Below, in pieces: positions 47,353-58,369 of a stretch of DNA of 64,000 nt. Source of the DNA: Imbricaverruca yamaguchii (taxonomy: Eukaryota; Arthropoda; Thecostraca; Neoverrucidae). The translations under genes and the position numbers were made by a program. The notes beneath the pieces are model-generated. The model did not search any database, was not told where the DNA came from, and saw only the letters and a list, made by a program, of their open reading frames with translations. Location of the stretch: NCBI GenBank assembly GCA_034440575.1, contig JAOTOL010001325.1, positions 417,001 to 481,000 of the forward strand, read 5' to 3'. Each line of letters opens with the position of its first letter. The first letter of the stretch is position 1.

Positions 47353-47850
47353 GATCGTTGCTGATTATCTCAATATGGATTTCAAGTATAATATGTATGA
47401 TATATAATCTGAATCTTTTGAAGACCTATTCAAAACTGCACTTACTTATCCTCTAACGCATGTATTCAATGAAGTGCGGGGGTTAAGGCAGATTTTCCTT
47501 ATTAGTCACCCACACATCCAGTCCTCCAGGATTTAAGTTAGTTTGCAGCTTCTCCTCTTGGCGGCATGACAGTACACTCCCCACTACCCCTCCCCACCGC
47601 TGGCCCGCCTGAGGCGCAGGATCGTTTGGTCACAGTCAATGGAGTGGAGGAAGCCGCGCTAAATGGATGTTTGCGGCGTAAGCTGAGCGAGAAGGCTGTG
47701 AAACAAGAAGAGTCGTGACTCGGGTGAGTTCAAGCGATTACCCAGCATCTACAACATTTCTACCCATTATCTTCTCCGTACTCCGATGCATCCCTGCCCA
47801 CAGTCTTCTTTACAAACCAGAACGAAGCAAACGCTCATATTCAGCCGTAC
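47353..47850. other. No identifiable feature
   Basis: Unique sequence, short frames only. Confidence 0.5.
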
Positions 47851-48282
47851 AATACATAATCCCATAATCAGATACAATACAATACATAATCCCATAATCA
47901 GATACAATACAATACATAATCCCATGATCAGATACAATACAATACACAATCCCATAATCAGATACAATACAATACATAATCCCATAATCAGATACAATAC
48001 AATGCATAATCCCATAATCAGATACAGTACAATATATAATCCCATAATCACATACAATACAATACATAATCCCATAATCAGATACAATACAATACATAAT
48101 CCCATAATCAGATGCAATACAATACATAATCCCATAATCAGATACAATACAATACATAATCCCATAATCAGATACAATACAATACATAATCCCATAATCA
48201 GATACAATACAATGCATAATCCCATAATCAGATACAATACAATACATAATCCCATAATCAGATACAATACAATACATAACAA
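47851..48282. repeat. 30-bp AT-rich minisatellite, 14 units
   Basis: The unit CATAATCCCATAATCAGATA + CAATACAATA repeats with only scattered single-base changes (e.g. CATGATCA, GATGCAAT, GATACAGT). It is open in several frames because 30 is a multiple of 3. Confidence 0.96.
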
Positions 48283-49149
48283 AATCAAAGACCCAAGAGA
48301 TTATATTATCCAATTCGAGTTATGAATTCGTGCAGAATGAACCCTTTGAACACTGCGCAATGCTGCTCACTCAACACACATTCTGAAACATATTAATAGT
48401 TTCAAGCACTCATGTTCCCCGAAGTTATTCCGGGATGAAATTCGCCACGTCTACATATGCGAAATGAACCGACATTCCGTGCCACTAAACAAGCTATTCG
48501 CATACATTTCCCGATGAAACTGAGGGATGATGCCAAACACCAGATTAGGAATATATTTACATAAACAATATATTTAACAACATTCCTAAACAATATACTT
48601 ATAAAATTACCCTTAAAACATGAAATCTACATCGGTATCTGTTGACATCAGCCACATCAAGTTCTCTGCTAGTACTCATGTGATTTTATTTCCCAGAATA
48701 CTGTATCATTGCATTCTGCGCAGCCCAAGTATCGTATAACCCAGATGGGCATTCTTCGAAGAAAATAATCCTGTAGGCCCTAATTTCCTCGAATTACCAG
48801 ACAGCATGAGACAATTTTCCAGTATGCAGACAGCCTCAGACCATTGCCGCCTTAGAATGCGACATGCTAGCCACGTGGAGGCTGGACAGCCGACAGCGTC
48901 GAAAGCGTAGCTGGCACCGAACACCGCCAGCCTACCGAAACATTTCACCAATTGGTGGTGATAATGTGCGTGCGGCGTGTGTGTGTGTGTGTAGGTTAAG
49001 GCCAGCGGCTGTTGGGTCTGGCGCGCCGCCGGCCCGCCCGGTAGCGGCCGCGGCACCACGTCCGCCAAACTGTACCGGTGCTGCACTCGAATGTATGCCG
49101 TCCGCCTCCGGTGTAGCTGCCTTCGGAGCCGCGCTCTCCGGGCGCCGGG
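48283..49149. other. No supported gene
   Basis: Unique sequence, AT-rich to about 48840 and GC-rich after. A short (GT)7 tract lies near 48978. Confidence 0.45.
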
Positions 49150-49602
49150 CACGTGTCACGTGTCGTGTCACGTGTCGTGTCACGTGTCGTGTCACGTGTC
49201 GTGTCACGTGTCGTGTCACGTGTCGTGTCACGTGTCGTGTCACGTGTCGTGTCACGTGTCGTGTCACGTGTCGTGTCACGTGTCGTGTCACGTGTCGTGT
49301 CACGTGTCGTGTCACGTGTCGTGTCACGTGTCGTGTCACGTGTCGTGTCACGTGTCGTGTCACGTGTCGTGTCACGTGTCGTGTCACGTGTCGTGTCACG
49401 TGTCGTGTCACGTGTCGTGTCACGTGTCGTGTCACGTGTCGTGTCACGTGTCGTGTCACGTGTCGTGTCACGTGTCGTGTCACGTGTCGTGTCACGTGTC
49501 GTGTCACGTGTCGTGTCACGTGTCGTGTCACGTGTCGTGTCACGTGTCGTGTCACGTGTCGTGTCACGTGTCGTGTCACGTGTCGTGTCACGTGTCACGT
49601 GA
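49150..49602. repeat. 12-bp (CACGTGTCGTGT)n array, about 37 units, essentially invariant
   Basis: From 49155 to about 49590 I see no substitution at all. Every unit has one CACGTG palindrome and two CpG dinucleotides. The edges carry a shortened CACGTGT unit. Six-frame translations (VTCR, HVTR, VVSR, TTRD repeats) are artefacts of the period. Confidence 0.97.
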
Positions 49603-49921
49603 TTTGAGTGTGAACTGTCACGTAGCGCGGGTCCGGAAGCTCCAGGCCACGTAGCAGTTGGCCTTCACATGGCCCGGATCTGACCGCTGCTCCGCCAACT
49701 ATTCGGCACGGCGGCCACAGCCGATCGCGATCGATACGCCGAGTAAACGGCACCTGTGACTGGTCATAAAAATCGTATCCTTTCAAGTCACTGCCGCAGC
49801 ATAGCGCCACAGGAAGATGTGAACTACCGGGACGTCCTGCCCGGGAGATGTGAAATATCAGAATGTGCTGCAGGGAGGCCGCGTCTGTCGCCGGACGTGC
49901 GGCCATTTGGCTGGTGGGACT
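49603..49921. other. No identifiable feature
   Basis: GC-rich unique sequence between the 12-bp array and a hairpin. Confidence 0.5.
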
Positions 49922-49989
49922 TCTCTCGTCACAGGCCGCACCAACCCGCCCACCAAGCCGGGTGGGTTGGTGCGCCCTGTGACGAGAGA
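49922..49989. repeat. 29-bp-stem inverted repeat (hairpin)
   Basis: The left arm starts TCTCTCGTCACAGG (49922-49950) and the right arm ends CCTGTGACGAGAGA (49961-49989). 27 of 29 positions pair, around a 10-nt centre. No following T-run, and no gene to terminate. Confidence 0.9.
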
Positions 49990-50108
49990 GGTCTGACGCA
50001 GCCAGTGCGTAGCTGGCATATCAGTCGGAATCTGCAGGCTCCAGAGCTACTCCTAGTCACTCTCCCCGGGAGAGAGGTCAGACGCGCCCAGTACATAGCT
50101 GGCACATC
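49984..50108. repeat. 86-bp spaced direct duplication
   Basis: GAGAGAGGTCTGACGC followed by CAGTGCGTAGCTGGCATATC (49984) recurs as GAGAGAGGTCAGACGC followed by CAGTACATAGCTGGCACATC (50070). Its first unit overlaps the right arm of the hairpin. Confidence 0.75.
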
Positions 50109-51440
50109 GACCGTCCCACACCACGAACATGTCGTTCACCGTCTCCAGAAACACACACCGCATTCAAGGTTGGTGCCTGTTCTCTCCTTGGATTGATTCC
50201 TGAAGATCACATTAGCATACGTCACGGGCAACAGCCACATCACTTCGCTGGTAATGCTGACGCTTCCATGACCTACAAACACGAATTAGTACCACGCATT
50301 CATCTATTTAGAAATGTATGTAGATATCGGCCAGAGGGTTAGAACCAAGGGGACAGAAGCTAAGTGCAAATGTTGGCAAGTTGTTTCCTTTTTTCTGTAC
50401 CGAGAATGACACAAATATTTGCCATGGAAAGTATCAGACCAAGACCCACTAGCTCTGGAAACTGGACTGGGTTCATCCAAAACGATGCTTATGATACATG
50501 TGAGGGCACAGGCAAGGGGAGGAAGAGCTGACACTCCTCTAGCTCTTTGAAAAACGTCGAAATCATCCCATGGCGGCATGAATAACACCGACTCAAGCCA
50601 ATCTTCTGTTTTCAACATACTCGCAACCTTGATGTATTTTCAAAGTGTCTAGTGTGTATGCATACTTGACTTAACTGGTGCGACATGTCCACCAATCAAG
50701 GCAAAAACGTGCTTTTCCAGTGGGATACTGATCACATGAAGCTATACAATTTTGTTTTTCTAAATACGTAATCCTACAATTAGAAATTCATACCCTAATA
50801 TTTCACTTCGCCTACATCTGCTTATACAGCTTGAGTTGCTTAGTCAATATCTTGCAGAGGTCCCTGCACTACTTACGGTGGGGAAACGCCGCGACCCGAC
50901 CTTGACCCTATCTCCTGGACTTCAATGGGATTAGGCTCACTTTTGACACAAGATAAGCTCTAAAGTTTTAGGAAGGTTTACAAGTAATATCTTAGGTGTT
51001 GTGAGAGTGATCTAAAAACTTTCCTTGTGGACCAGACTGAGCTCCGCTCATTGCCGGGCTTAACCCCCTCCCCGCGACAGCTGACAGCATTTAGCAGTAA
51101 TACGATTCCTGTGCAGCATAACAGTAATAATTCGATAATGCTCGGAGCTGGAGAGCGGCGGGTGTCATGGCCCAGGCAGTTTGCAGCGCCTACTTGACGT
51201 TGCTGATGCGATATTCTGCCAAGTCACACGGAGAACCAAACCATTGCTGGGCGAACGAATTTCACCAGATGACGCTCCGCGTACACCACCAGCGGGATCA
51301 GCACAATGACCCGTGTCTGGCCATCTTCGGGGCCGGCCACGGCTGCCGTACACCGGCCGGCAGATTAGGTGCGTGTAGAAGAGCGTCGCCGGCACTCATT
51401 TCAGCGGGGATAAAATTTCAATTTAGATTGTGCAGCAAGC
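50109..51440. other. No supported gene
   Basis: Unique sequence. 51160-51390 is GC-rich with frames of 70-110 codons on both strands, none recognisable. Confidence 0.45.
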
Positions 51441-51444
51441 CGCC

Positions 51445-53103
51445 GGCCGCCGCACCTCCGGCACTGCTCCGTTTGCACGGCTCTCCTGCAGGGGTGGGAG
51501 GGTGAGCTCGTCCGACTGCTGCACCTCCTGCACTGCTCCGTCTGCACGGCTCTCCTGCAGAGGTGGGAGGGTGAGCTCGTCCGACTGCTGCACCTCCTGC
51601 ACTGCTCCGTCTGCACGGCTCTCCTGCAGAGGTGGGAGGGTGAGCTCGTCCGACTGCTGCACCTCCTGCACTGCTCCGTTTGCACGGCTCTCCTGCAGAG
51701 GTGGGAGGGTGAGCTCGTCCGGCTGCTGCACCTCCTGCACTGCTCCGTCTGCACAGTTCTCCTGCAGCGGTGGGAGGGTGAGCTCGTCCGACTGCTGCAC
51801 CTCCTGCACTGCTCCGTTTGCACGGCTCTCCTGCAGGGGTGGGAGGGTGAGCTCGTCCGACTGCTGCACCTCCTGCACTGCTCCGTTTGCACGGCTCTCC
51901 TGCAGGGGTGGGAGGGTGAGCTCGTCCGGCTGCTGCACCTCCTGCACTGCTCCGTCTGCACAGTTCTCCTGCAGCGGTGGGAGGGTGAGCTCGTCCGACT
52001 GCTGCACCTCCTGCACTGCTCCGTCTGCACAGTTCTTATGCAGAGGTGGGAGGGTGAGCTCGTCCGACTGCTGCACCTCCTGCACTGCTCCGTCTGCACG
52101 GCTCTCCTGCAGCGGTGGGAGTGTGAGCTCGTCCGGCCGCCGCCCCTCCTGCACTGCTCCGTCTGCACGGCTCTCCTGCAGAGGTGGGAGGGTGAGCTCG
52201 TCCGGCTGCTGCACCTCCTGCACTGCTCCGTCTGCACAGTTCTCCTGCAGAGGTGGGAGGGTGAGCTCGTCCGGCCGCCGCCCTCCTGCACTGCTCCGTT
52301 TGCACGGCTCTCCTGCAGGGGTGGGAGGGTGAGCTCGTCCGGCTGCTGCACCTCCTGCACTGCTCCGTCTGCACAGTTCTCCTGCAGAGGTGGGAGGGGT
52401 GAGCTCGTCCGGCCGCCGCCCCTCCTGCACTGCTCCGTTTGCACGGCTCTCCTGCAGAGGTGGGAGGGTGAGCTCGTCCGGCTGCTGCACCTCCTGCACT
52501 GCTCCGTCTGCACAGTTCTCCTGCAGCGGTGGGAGGGTGAGCTCGTCCGACTGCTGCACCTCCTGCACTGCTCCGTCTGCACAGTTCTCCTGCAGAGGTG
52601 GGAGGGTGAGCTCGTCCGACTGCTGCACCTCCTGCACTGCTCCGTCTGCACGGCTCTCCTGCAGCGGTGGGAGTGTGAGCTCGTCCGGCCGCCGCCCCTC
52701 CTGCACTGCTCCGTCTGCACGGCTCTCCTGCAGAGGTGGGAGGGTGAGCTCGTCCGACTGCTGCACCTCCTGCACTGCTCCGTCTGCACAGTTCTCCTGC
52801 AGAGGTGGGAGGGTGAGCTCGTCCGGCCGCCGCCCCTCCTGCACTGCTCCGTTTGCACGGCTCTCCTGCAGAGGTGGGAGGGTGAGCTCGTCCGACTGCT
52901 GCACCTCCTGCACTGCTCCGTCTGCACGGCTCTCCTGCAGGGGTGGGAAGGTGAGCTCGTCCGACTGCTGCACCTCCGGCACTGCTCCGTTTGCACGGCT
53001 CTCCTGCAGAGGTGGGAGGGTGAGCTCGTCCGACTGCTGCACCTCCTGCACTGCTCCGTCTGCACGGCTCTCTTGCAGAGGTGGGAGGGTGAGCTCGTCC
53101 AGC
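51445..53103. repeat. 69-bp minisatellite, about 24 units
   Basis: GAGCTCGTCCGACTGCTGCA + CCTCCTGCACTGCTCCGT + ...GCACGGCTCTCCTGCAG repeats at 69-bp spacing. Unit variants are CTGCTGCACC or GCCGCCGCCCC, CACGGCTCTCC or CACAGTTCTCC, and CAGAGG, CAGCGG or CAGGGG. Single-base indels near 52285 and 52398 shift frames. Open frames up to 621 codons on the reverse strand (Ser/Arg/Cys-rich 23-residue repeats) reflect the period and I do not call them genes. Confidence 0.95.
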
Positions 53104-53444
53104 CACCGCTCGTCATCGTGTTTTCCCCCGTCAACCTGAGCGATCTGGGCCCACGGGCATGCATGCAGGCAAGTCCTGTCCCCAGCAACGCCGTCTTCCC
53201 CCTCAGACGTACCGGCTCCACCGTGTGCATAGAAATTGGCCTGCGCACTATTGGTTCAAGGCACACCAGTTACCAGTTACACGCTCGCAACCTGACATTG
53301 CATGTGGAGGAGAACGCACACTTGGCGGTGGGCGCTACGGTCTGTCAACTTAACACCAATGCATCATGATTGTGACATAAAAAGTGGAGAAACCGCTTGG
53401 CTGCAGGATTGGCATAACCAACATACCGACATTCGACGAACGAC
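53104..53444. other. Unassigned; frame continues out of the 69-bp array
   Basis: The forward frame leaving the array continues to about 53369 with non-repetitive residues ending HARNLTLHVEENAHLAVGATVCQLNTNAS. The ENxxxVGxxV-like phrase is reminiscent of cadherin repeats, but this is far too little to assign. Confidence 0.3.
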
Positions 53445-53485
53445 GAACGGGGGGACATGGCCCTTGTGGCCATGTCCCCCCGTTC
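53445..53485. repeat. Perfect 18-bp hairpin with 5-nt loop
   Basis: GAACGGGGGGACATGGCC (53445-53462) is followed by CTTGT and then its exact reverse complement (53468-53485). It lies just upstream of the 37-bp array. Confidence 0.95.
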
Positions 53486-53511
53486 AGAGCACAGGGCCAC
53501 GAACCGGCACC

Positions 53512-53785
53512 CCACGCCTGTACGTACATACCACGCCACAAGGGCACCCCACGCCACAAGGGCACCCCACGCCTGTACATACATACCACGCCACACGGGC
53601 ACCCCACGCCTGTACGTACATACCACGCCACACGGGCACCCCACGCCTGTACATACATACCACGCCACACGGGCACCCCACGCCTGTACATACATACCAC
53701 GCCACACGGGCACCCCACGCCTGTACATACATACCACGCCACACGGGCACCCCACGCCTGTACATACATACCACGCCACACGGCT
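53512..53785. repeat. 37-bp minisatellite, about 7 units
   Basis: CACGCCTGTACATACATACC + ACGCCACACGGGCACCC repeats at 37-bp spacing. The second unit is split by a short extra CACGCCACAAGGGCACCC copy. Overlapping frames on both strands are repeat translations. Confidence 0.93.
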
Positions 53786-56700
53786 CGGAGTCTGAGAGCA
53801 GTGCAGGTCATTTGCTTTGCATACTTGCTATCACCTTTCTCATCGCGGAACAAAAACCGGAAATACACTTCTTTAGTCTGAATTCGAGGGTAATTCATTG
53901 GGAGGGAGGGGGTCTTCGACGCAATCGCCCATGCATATGCATAGGTGGCTGTACTTGTTGTTGACGTGCTGACGTCACTGTTAGTCAATGCGTTCCGTGC
54001 GTTTGAGGATCATCGTAGGTATGACGAAGGCAATTTGTTGAGCATGATTTTGGTTTGTGGCACGCAACAGTCCCTGCACCTGGCAGGCCAGCCTCACTTA
54101 TGGTCATAGGGATAAAAGTCTTTGCAATAAGTGCATTCAGCTTGTATGAGCTGCTTCTCAGATTGGCTGAAATCGCATGATTGTAATTGTCATAGTAAAC
54201 TCTTTACAATGCATAATCGCATAATTAACGTGTTTAAGCACTATGTTTCAGGCCATACAAGTTCAGAATGAAAATATCCGGTGGACAAATCTATTTACAT
54301 GAGTATCTGGGGATTCTCAGTGAATAATTGACATAAATAATCCTGTTGATGGCTACAAATATTCACCCATAGTCTCATCAGCCAACATGTCTCCATTCAC
54401 GGGGTAATGCTTATAGGAAAACTTGGGGAAATATAATCCAGTTATTGATATTCCCTTTTTCATTTCAAGCCGGAGAATCGGTTGGAGTTCATCAAGTAGT
54501 CTCTCTAATAAATGCTTCTGACGTGCATGCCACATATACCTGCTCATATTTCGATGACAGGCGAGTTTAACTGAGCTTAACGGGTAGGTCTTGCGGCATG
54601 TACAACAGGTGAGAAGAGTTCAGTATTTTATTACTTGCACCAGTGATGAGAAAAACAAGTTATTACCGTTATTAGTTGATGATGAGCACCAGGCATGTAT
54701 AGATTAATAAGTATAGATAACATATCTTTTTATTTATAGAAATAGATGACTGGCAAATATTCAGAGGTTGTGCTTCATGGCTCATGAATGGCATAGCTTC
54801 ACTTAAAAAATTGGTGTTAATAGAGGTGTATTCTCAATGAAGGAACGGTCATGAAGATTTACGCATGAACATGCAAAAGATCATTAGAAAGCTCTGGTCA
54901 TATCGAGCACGAAGGATACTGATATTGCATCTTGACCGATAATCAGTTCACTAGCGTTTATGTTGGGTAGAGATACCAAGCTCGAGTTCATCCATGTCAA
55001 TTGCTAAAAGGACGGAGCATGTGCTCCTTCGACATTGCCTTTGTCCAATACTTAACACAGATAAAGGTATTTATCTTGATCATATTAAGCCCGAGTAAAT
55101 ACCGTGAATCAGCGCAAGTCAAATCAGAATCAGGCTAGAAAATCAGTTTCCCAGCTGTTAATGTGAAATACTCTGGGAAAATATCATTCACAATAGGACA
55201 ATATAGAGCCCATATCACAGCTTATTTTATCACATTGAGGCCATAACGAGGTCGTTAAATGTCATAAAAGGCCAACGCATGACCTATGGAAAGGCCTGTG
55301 ATACAGCTTGGAGTGATCTGGAAAATATGAATCTTGTTCCATTTCTTCAGCAGAAGCTTTCCAGCGTGCATCCGTTTGATATCAAAATATTCGAAATTGA
55401 GGTAAGATCATGCCGCATGGTCATGAAAAGGAAATTCAAGCTTGAATGTGCTAGGTGTCCATTTTTTTAGTATGCAAATATGTTCCAAGAAAAACTATTA
55501 TGCTACTGAAATATCTTTGCAAACGGTCCAGCTTGTTGTTACTATGTGGCAGCAAGGGTGCGGCTGATATGGGGGAGAAGGCCCACAGTGTGATTTTCTG
55601 GAGATCCAGCGTGATCTTTTGAGGTCCCAACGTGGGCCACGTACAATTTGAATCCATCGCAGTGTTTTTATTGTGCTCTCTTAAAATTGTAGTTCATATG
55701 TTTAATGAAACAGTCCTCTGAACACAGTGCACTTTGTCACACCAGGTATCTAATTTTCATGAGCAAATAAGTAATGTGAACGCTGAAGTGAATTCTGCAA
55801 CCAAAGCCTGTTCAAACACCCATTATGAAATCCAATTCATGTATTGTAGACACACTGAGCTCTTTTTCCATTCTAATTACTATTAATCCCCCTACCAAGT
55901 ATGGAGGATAAATAATGATTCGAAACAGATCACTGGAGGGGAAAGACCTAGTACATTGTTCATTCATTTTATTTTTAGAATATACAGCTACACCACCTTT
56001 AAGCGAGATTAGACGTTGCAAACTACCCATAAACCATTAAAGGTTCCGAATAATCGCGCGATGGCAATTGGAGTAAATCAGCATATGCTGTGTGGCATGC
56101 ATAAGCTACATAAAGTGTCGTCCACTTGAAGCAGCGGCCTGTGCCATCACAAAGGAGCACCGCACCACTTGGCGCCGTGCGTCCAGGGTAAGCCGGCGAC
56201 AGAGGGCGATGTGGCGATGTAGAGTGGCCGGCCGGAGGAGGTGATGGGGCCGATAATGATGACGTAGCGCCGCCACGTCAGCTGGGGTCAGCCAGAGCGG
56301 CCGCGGGCAGCAAATTAGTCGAGGACGGCGGCGGCGCCGTCCTCATGAGCACACTTCAATCATGATCTGGCGCCCCGCCAGCCAGCTGCGTGCGCTCGGC
56401 TACCCACTCGAGGATCGGTGCCACCGCACACCGGGTCGGTAGACGCAGCTGGCGGTACGCGCACTCGCCGCGGGCAACAGGAGCGGCATAATTGGAACGA
56501 CTGTATCCCACGAAGTGGAAGCCCCAGTCGGTGTTTTCGGGAAGCTCGTGTTGAAGCAGAATTAATTGCAGGTGAATTTCTTTGCTAGAGTCCCGTAATG
56601 GAAGTGCTTGATTTTTGTGACATCTGACAGCTTCTGAAGCTGTTACGCAGTAGAGCATCTCTTAACTGCCGTAGGCACCCGCATTCAGTAATGCGTCACC

Positions 56701-58171
56701 CTTGATGGAACAGACAGAGGTCACACCATTCGTGGCGCAAAGGCGCTAGCCTGGAGTGCAAAGGCGACGGACACAAGCTTACAAGATATCTGTCAAAGCC
56801 ACGGAACCAGTGGAACGACTATTGGTCGACCAGTTCATCTCGTAATTTATTTTAAATGTAACCATGTTGGCAAAAATTGTGCCAGCGATGGAACTTTTCA
56901 GAAAATATAGAGGGAAGTTTGAAGCTATTTCATACTTCATTTGATCTACAGGTATCCCATAGACCTTTTCACTGGTTGTGTTATGCACCGGTAGATGAAG
57001 ACTCTAGGCCACGCAATACATAGAGATGCTGATTGCACGCAGGAGGGTCGCCTTCTTATTGCTGAGAAAGAGCAGGCGGGTTAGAAGCGAGACAGAAAAA
57101 AAAACTCGGGTTGAGCTTTCGCCGACCTACTTAGCCTAAGCTCTGGCCCTCTGATGTGGGTGCACACGTCAACAAGTGACCTTTCTAACATACATTTGAA
57201 CACGAATTGTTGGTGTAAGTATGGCTTGTACGAGAGTCTCTGGAAGTCGTTGGGTGCAGCTATTACCTAAGGCACAACATATGCGACACATGCAGCACAT
57301 GTAAATTGTGTTTCATCGTGCAGCGCAATCCAATTGTCCTCGGTTCACATCGGGTCCCTGCCTCAGTCGAACATGGTGAATGCACACTACTTTCTCAAGT
57401 GAGCTTCTGCTCTACTATTTCAATTCAGTCTGAATAGGAATGGCAGCCTAAAGCGTGGAGTCGAGGATGCTCTGCACCATCATAGGTCGACGCATAGCAT
57501 CTTGCTACAAGACGAACCGAGTTATTTTCGAAGTTGAAGAATTCCATCAGAGAATATTCCTAATAAAGTTACGGTTGCCTTGCATGCCCCCACCTCGAGT
57601 GGCCTTCAACAGACATGCCCTCGCATTTGTGACTCAGTGCAAGCCACACAGTGGCGTTGGATACCCATTTGGAGAGTTCACCATGATATGTCGCGAGATA
57701 ACAGCGCATCTTCTCAGAAAATGTACCTCCAGAGCAAGTGATGTGCCGGGTGAGCTTGACCTCCTGGGATGACATTGCCTCTAGCGTAATAACTGAGTCA
57801 CATGATGCCAAGTGACAAGCGTTTAGCTCCTTGTTCTGATTGGCAGGAGTGGCCAAAGAACCGATACATGTGCGTTCTTCACCGACATAAATCGTCTAGT
57901 CTGAACATCATCTCGACAATAATACAGGCACGGTCTTGCGCAATGACACGCAAGGAATACTTGTGTTTACGCATGGTATGAAATCAAGTTAAAAGGTACG
58001 GTAGTGAAATTTTCAACGAATTCCTGTGACTTCTTGGAGAGTGAGTCCCGTGCATCTCTCTGCACCGGATGAAAATATTATATTTTGCGAATACCGCATC
58101 TTCGCACATTTCGGTACTCAGAAATCAGTTGTACCTACATACCCTGAACTTGAAAGAAAAGCCTGGCTGGT
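53786..58171. other. 4.4 kb of unique sequence, nothing identified
   Basis: Largely AT-rich with a GC-rich island at 56150-56480. Frames are at most about 105 codons. I see no element ends, RNA genes or recognisable proteins. Confidence 0.5.
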
Positions 58172-58369
58172 TATTGGTTTTACGACACATCGACCGTTGA
58201 GTCATGTAGCGTCGCCATTCTCTCACGCCGGTTGGTCGCGGGCGAAGAGTAGCGACAGGTGAGGCGCGAACCCACAACCCTTCGATTGTGGCAGCAGATA
58301 CTTGATACTTAAATAGTAAAAGACAAGTAATATCATGCTCGCTTCGCTGAGCGAATGCCCTACTGTCGA
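58172..58369 (-). mobile_element. tRNA-derived sequence, probably a second SINE (SINE-2)
   Basis: On the reverse strand TCGACAG (58369-58363) can pair at six of seven positions with CTGTCGC (58258-58252), as an acceptor stem, followed by TA at the places of bases 8-9. A perfect 5-bp T-arm, GTGGG-TTCGCGC-CTCAC (58275-58259), sits directly before the 3' acceptor strand, as in real tRNAs. The tRNA-like part is 118 nt, too long, and has no convincing D- or anticodon arm. The sequence beyond it ends GTCGATGTGTCGTAAAACC, similar in kind to the CGACACGTTAAAC end of SINE-1. Hence a SINE is more likely than a tRNA gene. Confidence 0.5.

Noticed and set aside
48864..49654. VTCR, HVTR, CHVS and VVSR repeat proteins
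   Set aside because: All are translations of one invariant 12-bp unit in different frames.
49922..49989. Rho-independent-type terminator
   Set aside because: No T-run follows and the genome is eukaryotic.
51401..53369. Cys/Ser/Arg-rich frames up to 621 codons over the 69-bp array
   Set aside because: Same reason: period 69 is a multiple of three, frames are open on both strands, and single-base indels between units break any one frame.
53104..53369. Cadherin-like exon (ENAHLAVGATV phrase)
   Set aside because: Only one short phrase matches loosely, there is no calcium-binding DXD or DRE motif, and the frame emerges from a minisatellite.
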